9,912 bases of DNA from JBHIDQ01 sp046760155 (GTDB lineage: Bacteria; Chloroflexota; Dehalococcoidia; Dehalococcoidales; RBG-16-60-22): NCBI GenBank assembly GCA_046760155.1, contig JBHIDQ010000056.1:1-9912 (forward strand), given 5' to 3'. A program made the position numbers and the translations under genes. The notes below the pieces were generated by a model that made no database searches, was not told where the DNA came from, and saw only the letters and a program-made list of their open reading frames with translations. Positions 1 through 6,616 of the stretch are shown one piece after another; positions within the stretch are counted from its first letter, which is position 1; each line of letters opens with the position of its first letter.

Positions 1-312
1 AACGGTAAGTTACCCTATTGTGTGACCGGCTGCCCGATGAAGGCTCTCTATATGGGTGACCTGAGCGAAGACATTGCCAGCAATGGAGTAGAGGTAGTTA
101 GACTATCCAAGTTCCTTGATGAGAATAACGCCTTCCGCTATAAGGAGGAGCTGGGCACCCAGCCCCGGGTATGGTATCTGCCTGGCCACGGGCAGGACTT
201 TGGTCGGAAGCCGGATGACCCACGTCCGTTTAAGCCAGCAATATGGTCCTGGGGGAAAGAGGACTACGAACGTCGCATTGGCCTATGGCCCTGGGGAGAG
301 GAGACTAAATGA
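1..312 (+). CDS. 4Fe-4S ferredoxin-type electron-transfer subunit (PsrB/NrfC/ActB-like), C-terminal part only
   Basis: The open frame enters from the left edge, so 103 residues and the stop are visible. Residues 6-14 carry the Cys-x3-Cys-Pro signature that closes a [4Fe-4S] cluster in PsrB/NrfC/HybA proteins (Cys7, Cys11, Pro12), followed by a Met-Gly-Asp-Leu stretch and a Leu-Gly-Thr-Gln-Pro-Arg-Val-Trp-Tyr-Leu segment, both typical of the C-terminus of this family. A further ~40-residue tail rich in Trp, Pro and Arg extends past the usual end. Its stop overlaps the start of the next gene (ATGA), so the two are probably translationally coupled and form a B-C (Fe-S plus NrfD) pair. In the family such a subunit passes electrons between a quinone-binding NrfD protein and a catalytic or cytochrome subunit. 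Because the N-terminus is missing, it could be a free ferredoxin subunit or the end of a fused molybdopterin-like/Fe-S protein as in ActB; Tat signal and cluster number cannot be judged. Confidence 0.85.
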   Translation, partial: NGKLPYCVTGCPMKALYMGDLSEDIASNGVEVVRLSKFLDENNAFRYKEELGTQPRVWYLPGHGQDFGRKPDDPRPFKPAIWSWGKEDYERRIGLWPWGEETK

Positions 313-1670
313 GGGCAAGAGTAGCTGAAGGTCGTTATGAGCGTTTGGAACGCACCGTGCTTAGTCCGCTAGCTCAAACCAGCACCGGTTATTATGCTTT
401 TGTCTTGCTTCTGCTGGCGATAATTGCCATGGGTCTCTATGCTTACATTGTCCAGCTAAACTACGGGCTACTCGCTACCGGAATGCGTGATATGGTCATA
501 TGGGGATTCTATATTGGTAACTTTGTTTTCTTTCTTGGTATTGCCATGGCTGGAACTGTTATTTCCGCTATCCTGCGGGTTACGCACGCTGGCTGGCGGA
601 CTCCGATTACGCGTATGGCAGAGATTGTAACCGTGGCAGCACTGATAATCGGGGCATTAATGCCTATCATAGACATGGGACGCCCTGACCGAGTGTGGCA
701 CATTCTCACTTTTGGACGTTTTCAGTCAGCTATTATGTGGGATGTTATTGTGATTACTACCTATCTGGTCGGGAGTCTTATCTATCTCTATCTGCCACTG
801 ATTCCCGATTTTTCTCTAATGCGTGACCGATTGGGACGTACTGCTTCCGCTTTCAAGCGGAAGGTCTATACCTTGTTCTCTGTGGGGTGGAGGAACACTC
901 CAGAGCAGCAGCAAAAACTCGAAAAAGCAATCGGTATCTTGGCAATTGCGATAATACCAATGGCGGCGCTTACTCACACCGTGGCTTCTTTTATCTTTTC
1001 CTGGATGATGCGTCCCGGCTGGAATAGTACCATCTTCGGTATCTACTTCGTAATCGGGGCCATCTTTTCTGGCATCGCTACAATTATCATCGTCATGGCT
1101 GTCTTCCGTAAGTTCTATCATCTTGAGGAATACATTACGGAGAAGCATTTCCGTAACCTAGGCTATCTCCTGCTAACTTCGCTCTTTATCTATCTCTATC
1201 TCTGTGCCACTGAATACCTGACCGTGGGCTACAACCTTAAGGTGGAAGACAAACATCTCCTCACTCTGCTTATGCTGGGCAAGAACGCAATTTGGTTCTG
1301 GTTCTTCGTCGTCGCTGGAATGGTAGTGCCGGCTTTTCTGCTTATCTTACGCCGAGGACCAACTATCCCCAGGATTGTAACTGCGTCCTTACTGGTGAAT
1401 ATGGCAATGTGGGTTAAACGGTTCGTTATCGTAGTCCCCAGCCTTCAGGTACCCCTTATGCCCTTTGAGTTCGGGACTTACACACCAACCTGGGTGGAGT
1501 GGTCGATTACCGCCGGAGCCTTTGCTGGGTTCATGCTAATCTTTGCTATCTTTGTCAAGCTCGTACCCATAATCTCCGTTTGGGAGGTAGCTGAAGAAAT
1601 CGAAACCGTGGCACCACCGCAACTCGAGGAGACACCAGAGAGGAGTCTTCCTCTCCTGGAGAGGAGGTAA
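309..1670 (+). CDS. NrfD/PsrC family quinone-interacting integral membrane protein, long ActC-like type
   Basis: The 453-residue protein is almost entirely hydrophobic, with about ten predicted helices (roughly residues 28-50, 62-88, 101-124, 137-163, 206-232, 240-268, 281-305, 322-350, 355-378, 395-420). ActC-like landmarks are visible: Gly-Trp-Arg-Thr-Pro-Ile-Thr-Arg before helix 3, Met-Gly-Arg-Pro after it, Trp-Asp-Val starting helix 4, Pro-Gly-Trp-Asn-Ser-Thr-Ile-Phe before helix 6, Ala-Ile-Phe-Ser-Gly within it, and Met-Trp-Val-Lys-Arg-Phe-Val-Ile-Val near helix 9. Length also fits the ActC class rather than the ~300-residue PsrC class. In the family this subunit binds quinone/quinol and exchanges electrons with the partner Fe-S protein; proton translocation has been proposed. 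The ATG overlaps the upstream stop by four bases and has a GGAGAGGAG ribosome binding site at 295-303. The polar tail (about 425-453) is presumably outside the membrane. Family is sure; the partner complex is inferred. Confidence 0.93.
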   Translation: MRARVAEGRYERLERTVLSPLAQTSTGYYAFVLLLLAIIAMGLYAYIVQLNYGLLATGMRDMVIWGFYIGNFVFFLGIAMAGTVISAILRVTHAGWRTPITRMAEIVTVAALIIGALMPIIDMGRPDRVWHILTFGRFQSAIMWDVIVITTYLVGSLIYLYLPLIPDFSLMRDRLGRTASAFKRKVYTLFSVGWRNTPEQQQKLEKAIGILAIAIIPMAALTHTVASFIFSWMMRPGWNSTIFGIYFVIGAIFSGIATIIIVMAVFRKFYHLEEYITEKHFRNLGYLLLTSLFIYLYLCATEYLTVGYNLKVEDKHLLTLLMLGKNAIWFWFFVVAGMVVPAFLLILRRGPTIPRIVTASLLVNMAMWVKRFVIVVPSLQVPLMPFEFGTYTPTWVEWSITAGAFAGFMLIFAIFVKLVPIISVWEVAEEIETVAPPQLEETPERSLPLLERR

Positions 1671-1675
1671 GGGGA

Positions 1676-2797
1676 GTGTTGAAGTTTAAATTGCTTCTCA
1701 TGGCCATATCCGTAATGTTCTTCTTGTGGGTTATGGGAGTTGCGGTTATAGCTCAGGAGGAGGTACCACCTCCCTATGCAGGATTAAAAAACCCTTTCCC
1801 CTGGAGTGATGCCTCTGCCCGAGAGACAGGCAAGGAGTTATATAAGCAATCCTGCATCGGCTGCCACGGTATCGACGGTGGCAACATAGCTGAAGCTGAC
1901 TTTGGCGCTACCGATTACCCTCAGAGGCTGGAAGAAAGGCCGGACTTTTATTTCTGGATATTGAGTGAGGGCGCACTGGATAAGGGAATGCCTCCTTATC
2001 AGTCTTCACTTTCCGAAGAACAGCGGTGGCAAGTCTTAACTTACCTTTGGTCTCTTGGCAAGAAGACTGACGCAGCAGAGGCAACCCCTGCTCAGCCACC
2101 TACCGAGGAGACACCGTCATTAGTTGAACCCCAGATAGAAACAGGAAACGAAACCCTGCTCTTGATTACTCCGGAACAGGCAAAATCCGGTCAACCACTA
2201 TTTGTTACTGCATACCTACGAGATATTGAAGAGAAACCTATCGAAAATGCCACGGTGACGTTTTTCATCAAGGTGGACTTCTTCGGCAACAGCCTGATGG
2301 AAATTGGTGATGCGCTAACCAATGACGAAGGAGTCGCCACCTTTGAGTATACCCCCCGGCAGACGGGTAACCTAGAAGTGGTGGCCCGCTACGAAGCTAT
2401 TGAAACTGCCACCACACTTACCCTGGTCAATACTGAGGAACCTGCTTACCGGACGGAAACGGGCATCCCGCTTCCGGCTCCGGGAGAGGAGGTGTTTATT
2501 GGCCCCAAATCAGCTCTTGAACTTGGAGAGGGAGGTACCGCTCCATCTAGTGCCTTCCGACTGCCAGGTGGCATACTCTCCTGGCTCCTACTTGTAGTTA
2601 TCGCCGTGATGGTTATTTGGGCAACCTACTTCCGCGCCCTATATCAGGTTTTCGGCATTCCAATACGCCGGGAGATAACCGATACAGATACCAGGCTGGT
2701 TCCTTTGGTTGGCTTAGCTATTATCGTGGTTCTAGGAATTTTACTGGTGCTGATGCTTGTTACTGGCCCGTATAGTCACTTCCATTTGGTTGGATAG
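1676..2797 (+). CDS. Membrane-anchored monoheme cytochrome c with Ig-like domain and two C-terminal TM helices
   Basis: The 373-residue protein starts with GTG five bases after the upstream stop, preceded by GAGGAGG at about 1662-1668. Domains in order: N-terminal signal peptide/anchor (residues 5-26); a class I cytochrome c domain (about 45-128) with heme motif Cys60-Ile-Gly-Cys63-His64 and a likely distal ligand Met105 in Gly-Met-Pro-Pro-Tyr; a Pro/Glu/Thr-rich linker (about 130-150); a beta-rich segment (about 152-252) that reads like a bacterial Ig-like/Big-type domain, with an Asn-Asp-Glu-Gly-Val-Ala-Thr turn and a Tyr-Thr-Pro-Arg-Gln-Thr-Gly strand; and two hydrophobic helices (about 301-319 and 341-363) ending in Gly-Pro-Tyr-Ser-His-Phe-His. 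Heme and Ig-like parts should lie outside the cytoplasmic membrane. It probably accepts or donates electrons within the complex, comparable in place to ActE. The Ig-like call is by pattern only; heme binding is clear. Confidence 0.88.
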   Translation: MLKFKLLLMAISVMFFLWVMGVAVIAQEEVPPPYAGLKNPFPWSDASARETGKELYKQSCIGCHGIDGGNIAEADFGATDYPQRLEERPDFYFWILSEGALDKGMPPYQSSLSEEQRWQVLTYLWSLGKKTDAAEATPAQPPTEETPSLVEPQIETGNETLLLITPEQAKSGQPLFVTAYLRDIEEKPIENATVTFFIKVDFFGNSLMEIGDALTNDEGVATFEYTPRQTGNLEVVARYEAIETATTLTLVNTEEPAYRTETGIPLPAPGEEVFIGPKSALELGEGGTAPSSAFRLPGGILSWLLLVVIAVMVIWATYFRALYQVFGIPIRREITDTDTRLVPLVGLAIIVVLGILLVLMLVTGPYSHFHLVG

Positions 2798-2842
2798 TTA
2801 AGTAATTACTGGAACAGCCTATTTAGAGACCAGAAGGGAAGA

Positions 2843-3805
2843 ATGAAACATCTGGTTAGAGCCGGAATCATACTATTGGTTTTACTCGGGTTCATTTTTA
2901 TTGGTCTCAGAGTAATGCCAATCCCGGAGTTTCTAACCGAATATGGTTTTCACCAACGGGATTCTGAAGCCAATATGGAGAAGTGGGCAAGCCTGCCGAT
3001 CCGGTTTGCCAGCTCCGATGTCTGCGTTGATTGCCACCAGGATAAATACAGTCTTTGGGAGAAAGGTAATCATATAAAAGTTAGCTGTGAGAGTTGCCAT
3101 GGTCCAGCAAAGGCGCATCTAGAAACAGGGGCACGCCCTACTGTGGATACCTCAAGAGAACTCTGTGGAGTATGCCATGCCAAGCTTGTTTCCCGGCCCA
3201 GTGACTTTCCGCAAGTGGATATGGAAGAAATGGGAGGACATGAGGAGTGTATCACCTGCCATGACCCGCATGAACCTCGGGCGGGGATGCCACCCCAGGT
3301 GCCACATACTTTGGAGGGACGTACCGAGTGTCAATCATGTCATGGTCCGCACGAACCCTGGGTTGAGCCACCCCCTCAGATGCCACACACCTTAGAGGGA
3401 CGCACGGAGTGCCTGTCATGCCATGGTCCGCAGGAACTCAGAGGAGCAAAATTGCCGCATATTCCACATACCTTAGAAGGGCGTACTAATTGTCTGACGT
3501 GTCATAACACTGGCGCCATCAAGCCTTTCCCGGAAGACCATGCCGGGCGCACCAGTGTCACCTGCACGACATGCCATCAGCCAGAAGAAGTAGCCATAGC
3601 CACACCGGCACCAAAACCAGCGCCAGCACCGGCAGCAACACCAGCACCGGCACCAACACCAACTGCGACTCCGACAGTAATACCACACTCCTTGGAAGGA
3701 CGTGATAACTGCCTGATGTGCCACAGTAGTGGCGACTATGCGGTGCCTACTGACCACGCTGGGCGTACCAGTGGAACCTGCTTAAATTGTCATCGAAGTG
3801 AGTAA
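2843..3805 (+). CDS. Membrane-anchored decaheme c-type cytochrome
   Basis: The 320-residue protein starts at ATG with an AGAAGGGAAG-like ribosome binding site just upstream, 45 bases after the previous stop. An uncleaved-looking hydrophobic helix (residues 5-24) anchors an extracytoplasmic domain with ten Cys-x2-Cys-His heme motifs, beginning at residues 61, 82, 108, 136, 163, 190, 217, 241, 290 and 313. Hemes four to seven are spaced exactly 27 residues apart, in a repeat containing Pro-His-Thr-Leu-Glu-Gly-Arg just before the motif. A two-heme module (about 207-245), with Asp-His-Ala-Gly-Arg-Thr-Ser between the two hemes, is repeated at 280-317 beyond a Pro/Ala/Thr linker. The His in these repeats are plausible distal ligands. 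It likely acts as a multiheme wire between the NrfD/Fe-S modules and an outside partner, in the gene position of DsrJ or the role of ActA. Not assignable to a named cytochrome class. Confidence 0.92.
   Translation: MKHLVRAGIILLVLLGFIFIGLRVMPIPEFLTEYGFHQRDSEANMEKWASLPIRFASSDVCVDCHQDKYSLWEKGNHIKVSCESCHGPAKAHLETGARPTVDTSRELCGVCHAKLVSRPSDFPQVDMEEMGGHEECITCHDPHEPRAGMPPQVPHTLEGRTECQSCHGPHEPWVEPPPQMPHTLEGRTECLSCHGPQELRGAKLPHIPHTLEGRTNCLTCHNTGAIKPFPEDHAGRTSVTCTTCHQPEEVAIATPAPKPAPAPAATPAPAPTPTATPTVIPHSLEGRDNCLMCHSSGDYAVPTDHAGRTSGTCLNCHRSE
3248..3505 (+). repeat. 81-bp in-frame tandem repeat encoding heme-binding units
   Basis: Within the decaheme cytochrome three units of exactly 81 bp (3248-3328, 3329-3409, 3410-3490) run into the start of a fourth at 3491. 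Each begins with the Cys-x2-Cys-His codons and ends with the Pro-His-Thr-Leu-Glu-Gly-Arg-Thr block. DNA stretches such as tgtcatggtccgca recur in neighbouring units, which points to relatively recent duplication of single-heme modules. Confidence 0.85.
3602..3676 (+). repeat. Low-complexity Pro/Ala/Thr linker coding tract
   Basis: Residues 254-278 of the decaheme cytochrome consist almost only of Pro, Ala and Thr (plus one Lys), encoded by an irregular ccagca/ccggca repeat. It separates an eight-heme part from a C-terminal two-heme module and probably forms an extended flexible or rod-like tether. The same tract creates a Cys/Trp-rich open frame on the other strand, which is not a gene. Confidence 0.8.
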
Positions 3806-3815
3806 GAGGGAGAAA

Positions 3816-4601
3816 ATGAAGATTTCCCGCCGGGATTTTATAAAAATGGGATCCAAGGGTTTGCTGGGAGGAGTCGTTATTTACAGTATTCCCTCCCTGC
3901 TGATGGGTCTGGTTAGGGCGAAGGATGGTATCAATCTTGCTGGGCACGACTGGGAAAAACACTATTGGGGTTTCATCTGCGATAATGAGAAATGCATTGG
4001 CTGTGGGAGATGCGTGGTGGCTTGCAAGCTGGAAAACAATGTTCCCTGGGAGCCGGAATACAACCGTACATGGGTAGAGAGATATGTCATCACTGAGGAT
4101 GGGGAGATTTTCGTGGACTCACCGAACGCTGGCAGAGACGGGTTTACCGCTGAGTATATGAATTTGAAGTACCGTGATTTGGAAATCAGAAAAAGTTTTT
4201 TTGTCCCCAAGCTATGTAACCAGTGCGATGATCCTCCATGCGTAACTGTTTGTCCGGTTGGAGCCACCTACATGACGGACGACGGTATTATCCTGGTTGA
4301 CCAGGAACACTGCATTGGCTGTAGGTATTGCATCCAGGCATGTCCCTATGGGGCAAGATTTTTCCTTCCAGAAAAAGGGGTTGTCGATAAATGTACTTGG
4401 TGTTACCACCGAATAACTAAAGGATTTGTTCCAGCTTGCGTAGAAGTGTGTCCAGCAGGGGCTAGAATTTTTGGTGACTTGCGAGACCCCAAGAGTCCGG
4501 TAATAAAAACACTGAGAGACGAGCGTGTTTATGTCTTAAAACCAGAGCTGGGCACTGAACCGAAGGTGTATTACATTGGATTCGAAAAGGGGGTACATTA
4601 A
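3816..4601 (+). CDS. Tat-exported 4x[4Fe-4S] electron-transfer subunit (PsrB/NrfC/DsrO-like)
   Basis: ATG 3816 gives 261 residues and has AGAGGGAG about four bases upstream; it lies 10 bases after the cytochrome stop. A GTG at 3798 would add six residues and overlap the preceding gene, but has a poorer ribosome binding site. A twin-arginine signal is at the N-terminus (Ser4-Arg5-Arg6-Asp-Phe-Ile-Lys, then a hydrophobic stretch about 15-33), so the protein should be exported folded. All sixteen cluster cysteines are present: 60/63/66/70, 134/137/142/146, 166/169/172/176 and 193/196/208/212, the last pair spaced as in PsrB. The C-terminus ends in the family-typical Leu-Gly-Thr-Glu-Pro-Lys-Val-Tyr-Tyr. 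The role is electron transfer between the adjacent NrfD protein and the cytochromes on the outer face. The order cytochrome / Tat Fe-S / NrfD matches dsrJ-dsrO-dsrP, but no Dsr catalytic genes are visible. Family and clusters are certain; the partner is inferred. Confidence 0.93.
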   Translation: MKISRRDFIKMGSKGLLGGVVIYSIPSLLMGLVRAKDGINLAGHDWEKHYWGFICDNEKCIGCGRCVVACKLENNVPWEPEYNRTWVERYVITEDGEIFVDSPNAGRDGFTAEYMNLKYRDLEIRKSFFVPKLCNQCDDPPCVTVCPVGATYMTDDGIILVDQEHCIGCRYCIQACPYGARFFLPEKGVVDKCTWCYHRITKGFVPACVEVCPAGARIFGDLRDPKSPVIKTLRDERVYVLKPELGTEPKVYYIGFEKGVH

Positions 4602-4604
4602 GCT

Positions 4605-5780
4605 GTGGCCGGGTTTGTATATCCTAATGAAGGTGTGATAGAGTGGGACCTACTCATTGTTATTTATCCCTATATCACCGGATTGGTGGCCGGTGCCTTT
4701 ATCGTGTCATCACTATATCATGTGTTCGGCTTGACCAAACTTAAACCAGTTGCCCAGTTTTCCTTGGTTACGGCGCTGGCTTTCCTGCTGATTACTCCGC
4801 TACCTTTAATTGTTCACCTGGGGCGGCCGGAAAGAGCGCTGGAAATGTTCTTAACGCCAAACCTTGCCTCCGCCATGTCTGCATTTGGTTACATCTGGTT
4901 TGTCTATTTACTTCTGCTCCTTCTGGAAGTCTGGCTTGTCTTTAGACCGGATATTGTGAGATACGCCGGGTCGAGCGAAGGTATCAGGAAAAACATTTAC
5001 TCCGTTTTGTCCTTAGGGATTTATGACCTATCAGAAGAATCTCTCGCTATCGATAGGAAACTTATCAAAATACTAGCCTTCATCGGCGTTCCCATTGCTT
5101 TTCTTCTTCACGGCTATGTAGGCTTTATATTTGGTGCGGTCAAAGCTAATCCCTGGTGGTCTACCCCATTAATGCCCATTATCTTTCTCATGTCAGCTAC
5201 CGTCTCTGGCATAGCACTGCTAATTGTATCGTATGTCGTCGTAATGAGAATTAAGAAAGCACCGCTGGAATATGATTGCCTGCGGTTCCTGTCCTTTTGG
5301 TTAATAGGTTTTCTTAGTGTGAACGTAGTCTTGGAAGGTCTAGAAGTCTTTACCATGCTATACGAATCTGAAGAGAGTTGGGCTATCGTCTCACAGTTAA
5401 TTACCCAAAAAATAGGCCTCAGCTACTTTGGTATTCAGTTTGTTTTTGGCTCACTGCTGCCTCTCCTGATGCTGGGAAGCGTTGAGTTAAGTAATTTAGG
5501 GGCACAGGGAAAAACGTCTTTAAGATTTCTGGCTTCTACCTTAGTGCTCATCGGGGTCTTTGCTATGCGCTGGAATGTGGTGATAGGGGGTCAATTAATG
5601 TCTAAGAGCCTGAGGGGGTTTACCAGTTTTGTCCCGCCTCTCTTCGGTATAAGCGGGATACTTACGGCTACCGTCCTTATGGTGCTACCATTCATAATTT
5701 TAGCCATAATTATCTACTTAGTCCCTCCCTGGCCGGAAGAGGTCAAGGTGCCAGAGCGAAGAAAGTTTAGCTTCTATTAG
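4605..5780 (+). CDS. NrfD family integral membrane protein, second type (HybB/DsrP-like)
   Basis: The 391-residue protein starts with GTG three bases after the Fe-S gene stop, with AAGGGGGT about ten bases upstream. About nine to ten hydrophobic helices are visible (for example 15-38, 47-70, 88-113, 153-178, 185-212, 224-250, 340-371). NrfD-family landmarks include Ile-Thr-Gly-Leu-Val-Ala-Gly-Ala-Phe in helix 1, His-Leu-Gly-Arg-Pro-Glu-Arg after helix 2, Pro-Trp-Trp-Ser-Thr-Pro-Leu-Met-Pro before helix 5, Ser-Gly-Ile-Ala within it, and Met-Arg-Trp-Asn-Val-Val-Ile-Gly-Gly-Gln near the C-terminal helices. It differs clearly from the ActC-like NrfD at the start of the operon, so the operon carries two non-identical quinone modules. 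It presumably binds menaquinone/menaquinol and exchanges electrons with the Tat-exported Fe-S protein before it. It is the last gene of the operon. Confidence 0.92.
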   Translation: MAGFVYPNEGVIEWDLLIVIYPYITGLVAGAFIVSSLYHVFGLTKLKPVAQFSLVTALAFLLITPLPLIVHLGRPERALEMFLTPNLASAMSAFGYIWFVYLLLLLLEVWLVFRPDIVRYAGSSEGIRKNIYSVLSLGIYDLSEESLAIDRKLIKILAFIGVPIAFLLHGYVGFIFGAVKANPWWSTPLMPIIFLMSATVSGIALLIVSYVVVMRIKKAPLEYDCLRFLSFWLIGFLSVNVVLEGLEVFTMLYESEESWAIVSQLITQKIGLSYFGIQFVFGSLLPLLMLGSVELSNLGAQGKTSLRFLASTLVLIGVFAMRWNVVIGGQLMSKSLRGFTSFVPPLFGISGILTATVLMVLPFIILAIIIYLVPPWPEEVKVPERRKFSFY

Positions 5781-5871
5781 GTCAATCCTTCTGGTGCGGT
5801 TCCTGTGGAAACCCTAACTCCCGCTGCCCTGTGCCATCGCCTGCGCAGCTTCTTGGTCATTAATGCTGAAT

Positions 5872-5900
5872 CGATGAAAGGCGAGTTAAGCTTTTCATCG
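5872..5900. promoter_or_regulatory. 11-bp hairpin in the 3' region of the electron-transfer operon
   Basis: An inverted repeat with arms 5872-5882 and 5890-5900 (ten Watson-Crick pairs and one G-T) surrounds a seven-base loop. It lies about 90 bases after the last operon gene. Neither strand has the T-run of an intrinsic terminator, so it may be an mRNA 3'-end stabiliser, a non-canonical terminator or a protein-binding palindrome. The structure is plain in the sequence; the function is not. Confidence 0.5.
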
Positions 5901-5983
5901 CTATGTTGGCTGTGATAAATTAGAGGAGCATAGTGGGAGTCTTCCTGAACTTGGACGAATTTAGCTCTAGTATGATTAAAGGT

Positions 5984-6013
5984 AATTTGCTGGCGGCAAA
6001 TTTGCTGGAGGAG
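5984..6013 (+). promoter_or_regulatory. Palindrome and 15-bp tandem repeat directly before the thiN ribosome binding site
   Basis: The ten bases aatttgctgg occur at 5984-5993 and again at 5999-6008, in two 15-bp units that agree at 12 of 15 positions. The first unit also forms a perfect 7-bp stem (5984-5990 with 5996-6002) around a five-base loop. The second unit contains the GGAGGAG ribosome binding site (6007-6013), which is followed by GTG at 6018. This could be an operator or an mRNA hairpin affecting ribosome access, or a chance duplication. A possible -10 hexamer TATGAT at 5971-5976 has no good -35 partner. No THI-box motif is seen. Confidence 0.45.
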
Positions 6014-6017
6014 AGAA

Positions 6018-6611
6018 GTGAATAAGACAGAAGAGGCATACAAAGTACTGGGGAACCTGGTATCTGCGGTGAACATGTTACAGAATTGCCCGGAGTTTAC
6101 CTTGCTCATACCTGAGGTCAGGGTAAACCTTGCCTATGCCTTACCTGAGGCCACGACCCCGCAACAGGTGGCGGCGGTGGAAGGGAGAGTGACTGCCCGG
6201 GGAGATATACCTCACGCCTCAGGCATGCCGGCTTGGGGAGCCTCGGATCATCTGGCTAGACGCATACTCGAGGTGCGCAAATATGACGCCGAAATTAACG
6301 CTGCTATTAACTTCAGATGTGACCAGGCCATAATTGAAGTTGTTCAGGAATATTGCTCTCAAAGAGGATTGCTCTTTGGCTGGCTCGACCGGAGCGAGGA
6401 GCCGAAGGAAATTATGGAGAGTAATGGAGTCTCTATGGGCTGGAAGGTTAAACAACTAGTTACAAAATATGGTGCTGTGCCCCGGCTATTTTACGAGGGA
6501 GCTGGCTGGGGCAAGGAACCTTTGTTCCTGGCACTGGGAAAGGATGCCGTCGAAGTTGCTTCCGTGGCCATTGAGATAGCCCGCCGCTACGGAGAAAAAA
6601 TACAGAATTAG
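6018..6611 (+). CDS. thiN: Stand-alone ThiN-type thiamine-phosphate synthase domain protein
   Basis: The 197-residue protein starts at GTG behind GGAGGAG (6007-6013). It matches the ThiN domain (ThiP_synth family) from end to end: Leu-Ile-Pro-Glu-Val (30-34), Asn-Leu-Ala-Tyr-Ala-Leu-Pro (37-43), Val-Ala-Ala-Val-Glu-Gly-Arg (51-57), Trp-Gly-Ala-Ser-Asp-His-Leu-Ala-Arg (73-81), an Asn-Phe-Arg strand, Asp-Arg-Ser-Glu-Glu-Pro, and a Gly-x-Gly-Trp-Gly-Lys-Glu-Pro block near the C-terminus. Arg57 and His78 are 21 residues apart, the spacing I recall for the Arg and His reported essential in archaeal ThiDN. ThiN joins the pyrimidine (HMP-PP) and thiazole phosphate moieties to make thiamine phosphate, replacing ThiE. 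It is usually fused to ThiD or to a DNA-binding domain; here it stands alone, with no helix-turn-helix and no kinase domain. It could instead be a ligand-binding protein, but retained residues favour an enzyme. Confidence 0.82.
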   Translation: MNKTEEAYKVLGNLVSAVNMLQNCPEFTLLIPEVRVNLAYALPEATTPQQVAAVEGRVTARGDIPHASGMPAWGASDHLARRILEVRKYDAEINAAINFRCDQAIIEVVQEYCSQRGLLFGWLDRSEEPKEIMESNGVSMGWKVKQLVTKYGAVPRLFYEGAGWGKEPLFLALGKDAVEVASVAIEIARRYGEKIQN

Positions 6612-6616
6612 CCCAT

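Noticed and set aside
3473..3757. Minus-strand open frame very rich in Cys, Trp and Arg
   Set aside because: It is the reverse complement of the Pro/Ala/Thr linker and heme repeats of the decaheme cytochrome; the odd composition is explained by that.
3798..3815. GTG start six codons upstream for the Tat Fe-S protein
   Set aside because: It would overlap the cytochrome gene and lacks a suitably placed ribosome binding site; ATG 3816 has AGAGGGAG upstream and puts the Tat motif at the very N-terminus.
5781..6017. Possible TPP riboswitch upstream of thiN
   Set aside because: No CTGAGA-type P2/P3 core or ACCTGA element is present in the gap; the same holds for the region upstream of the ThDP enzyme.
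5777..6109. Minus-strand open frame of 110 codons across the redox operon/thiN gap
   Set aside because: It overlaps the thiN start, has no family resemblance and no clear ribosome binding site, and its composition looks random.
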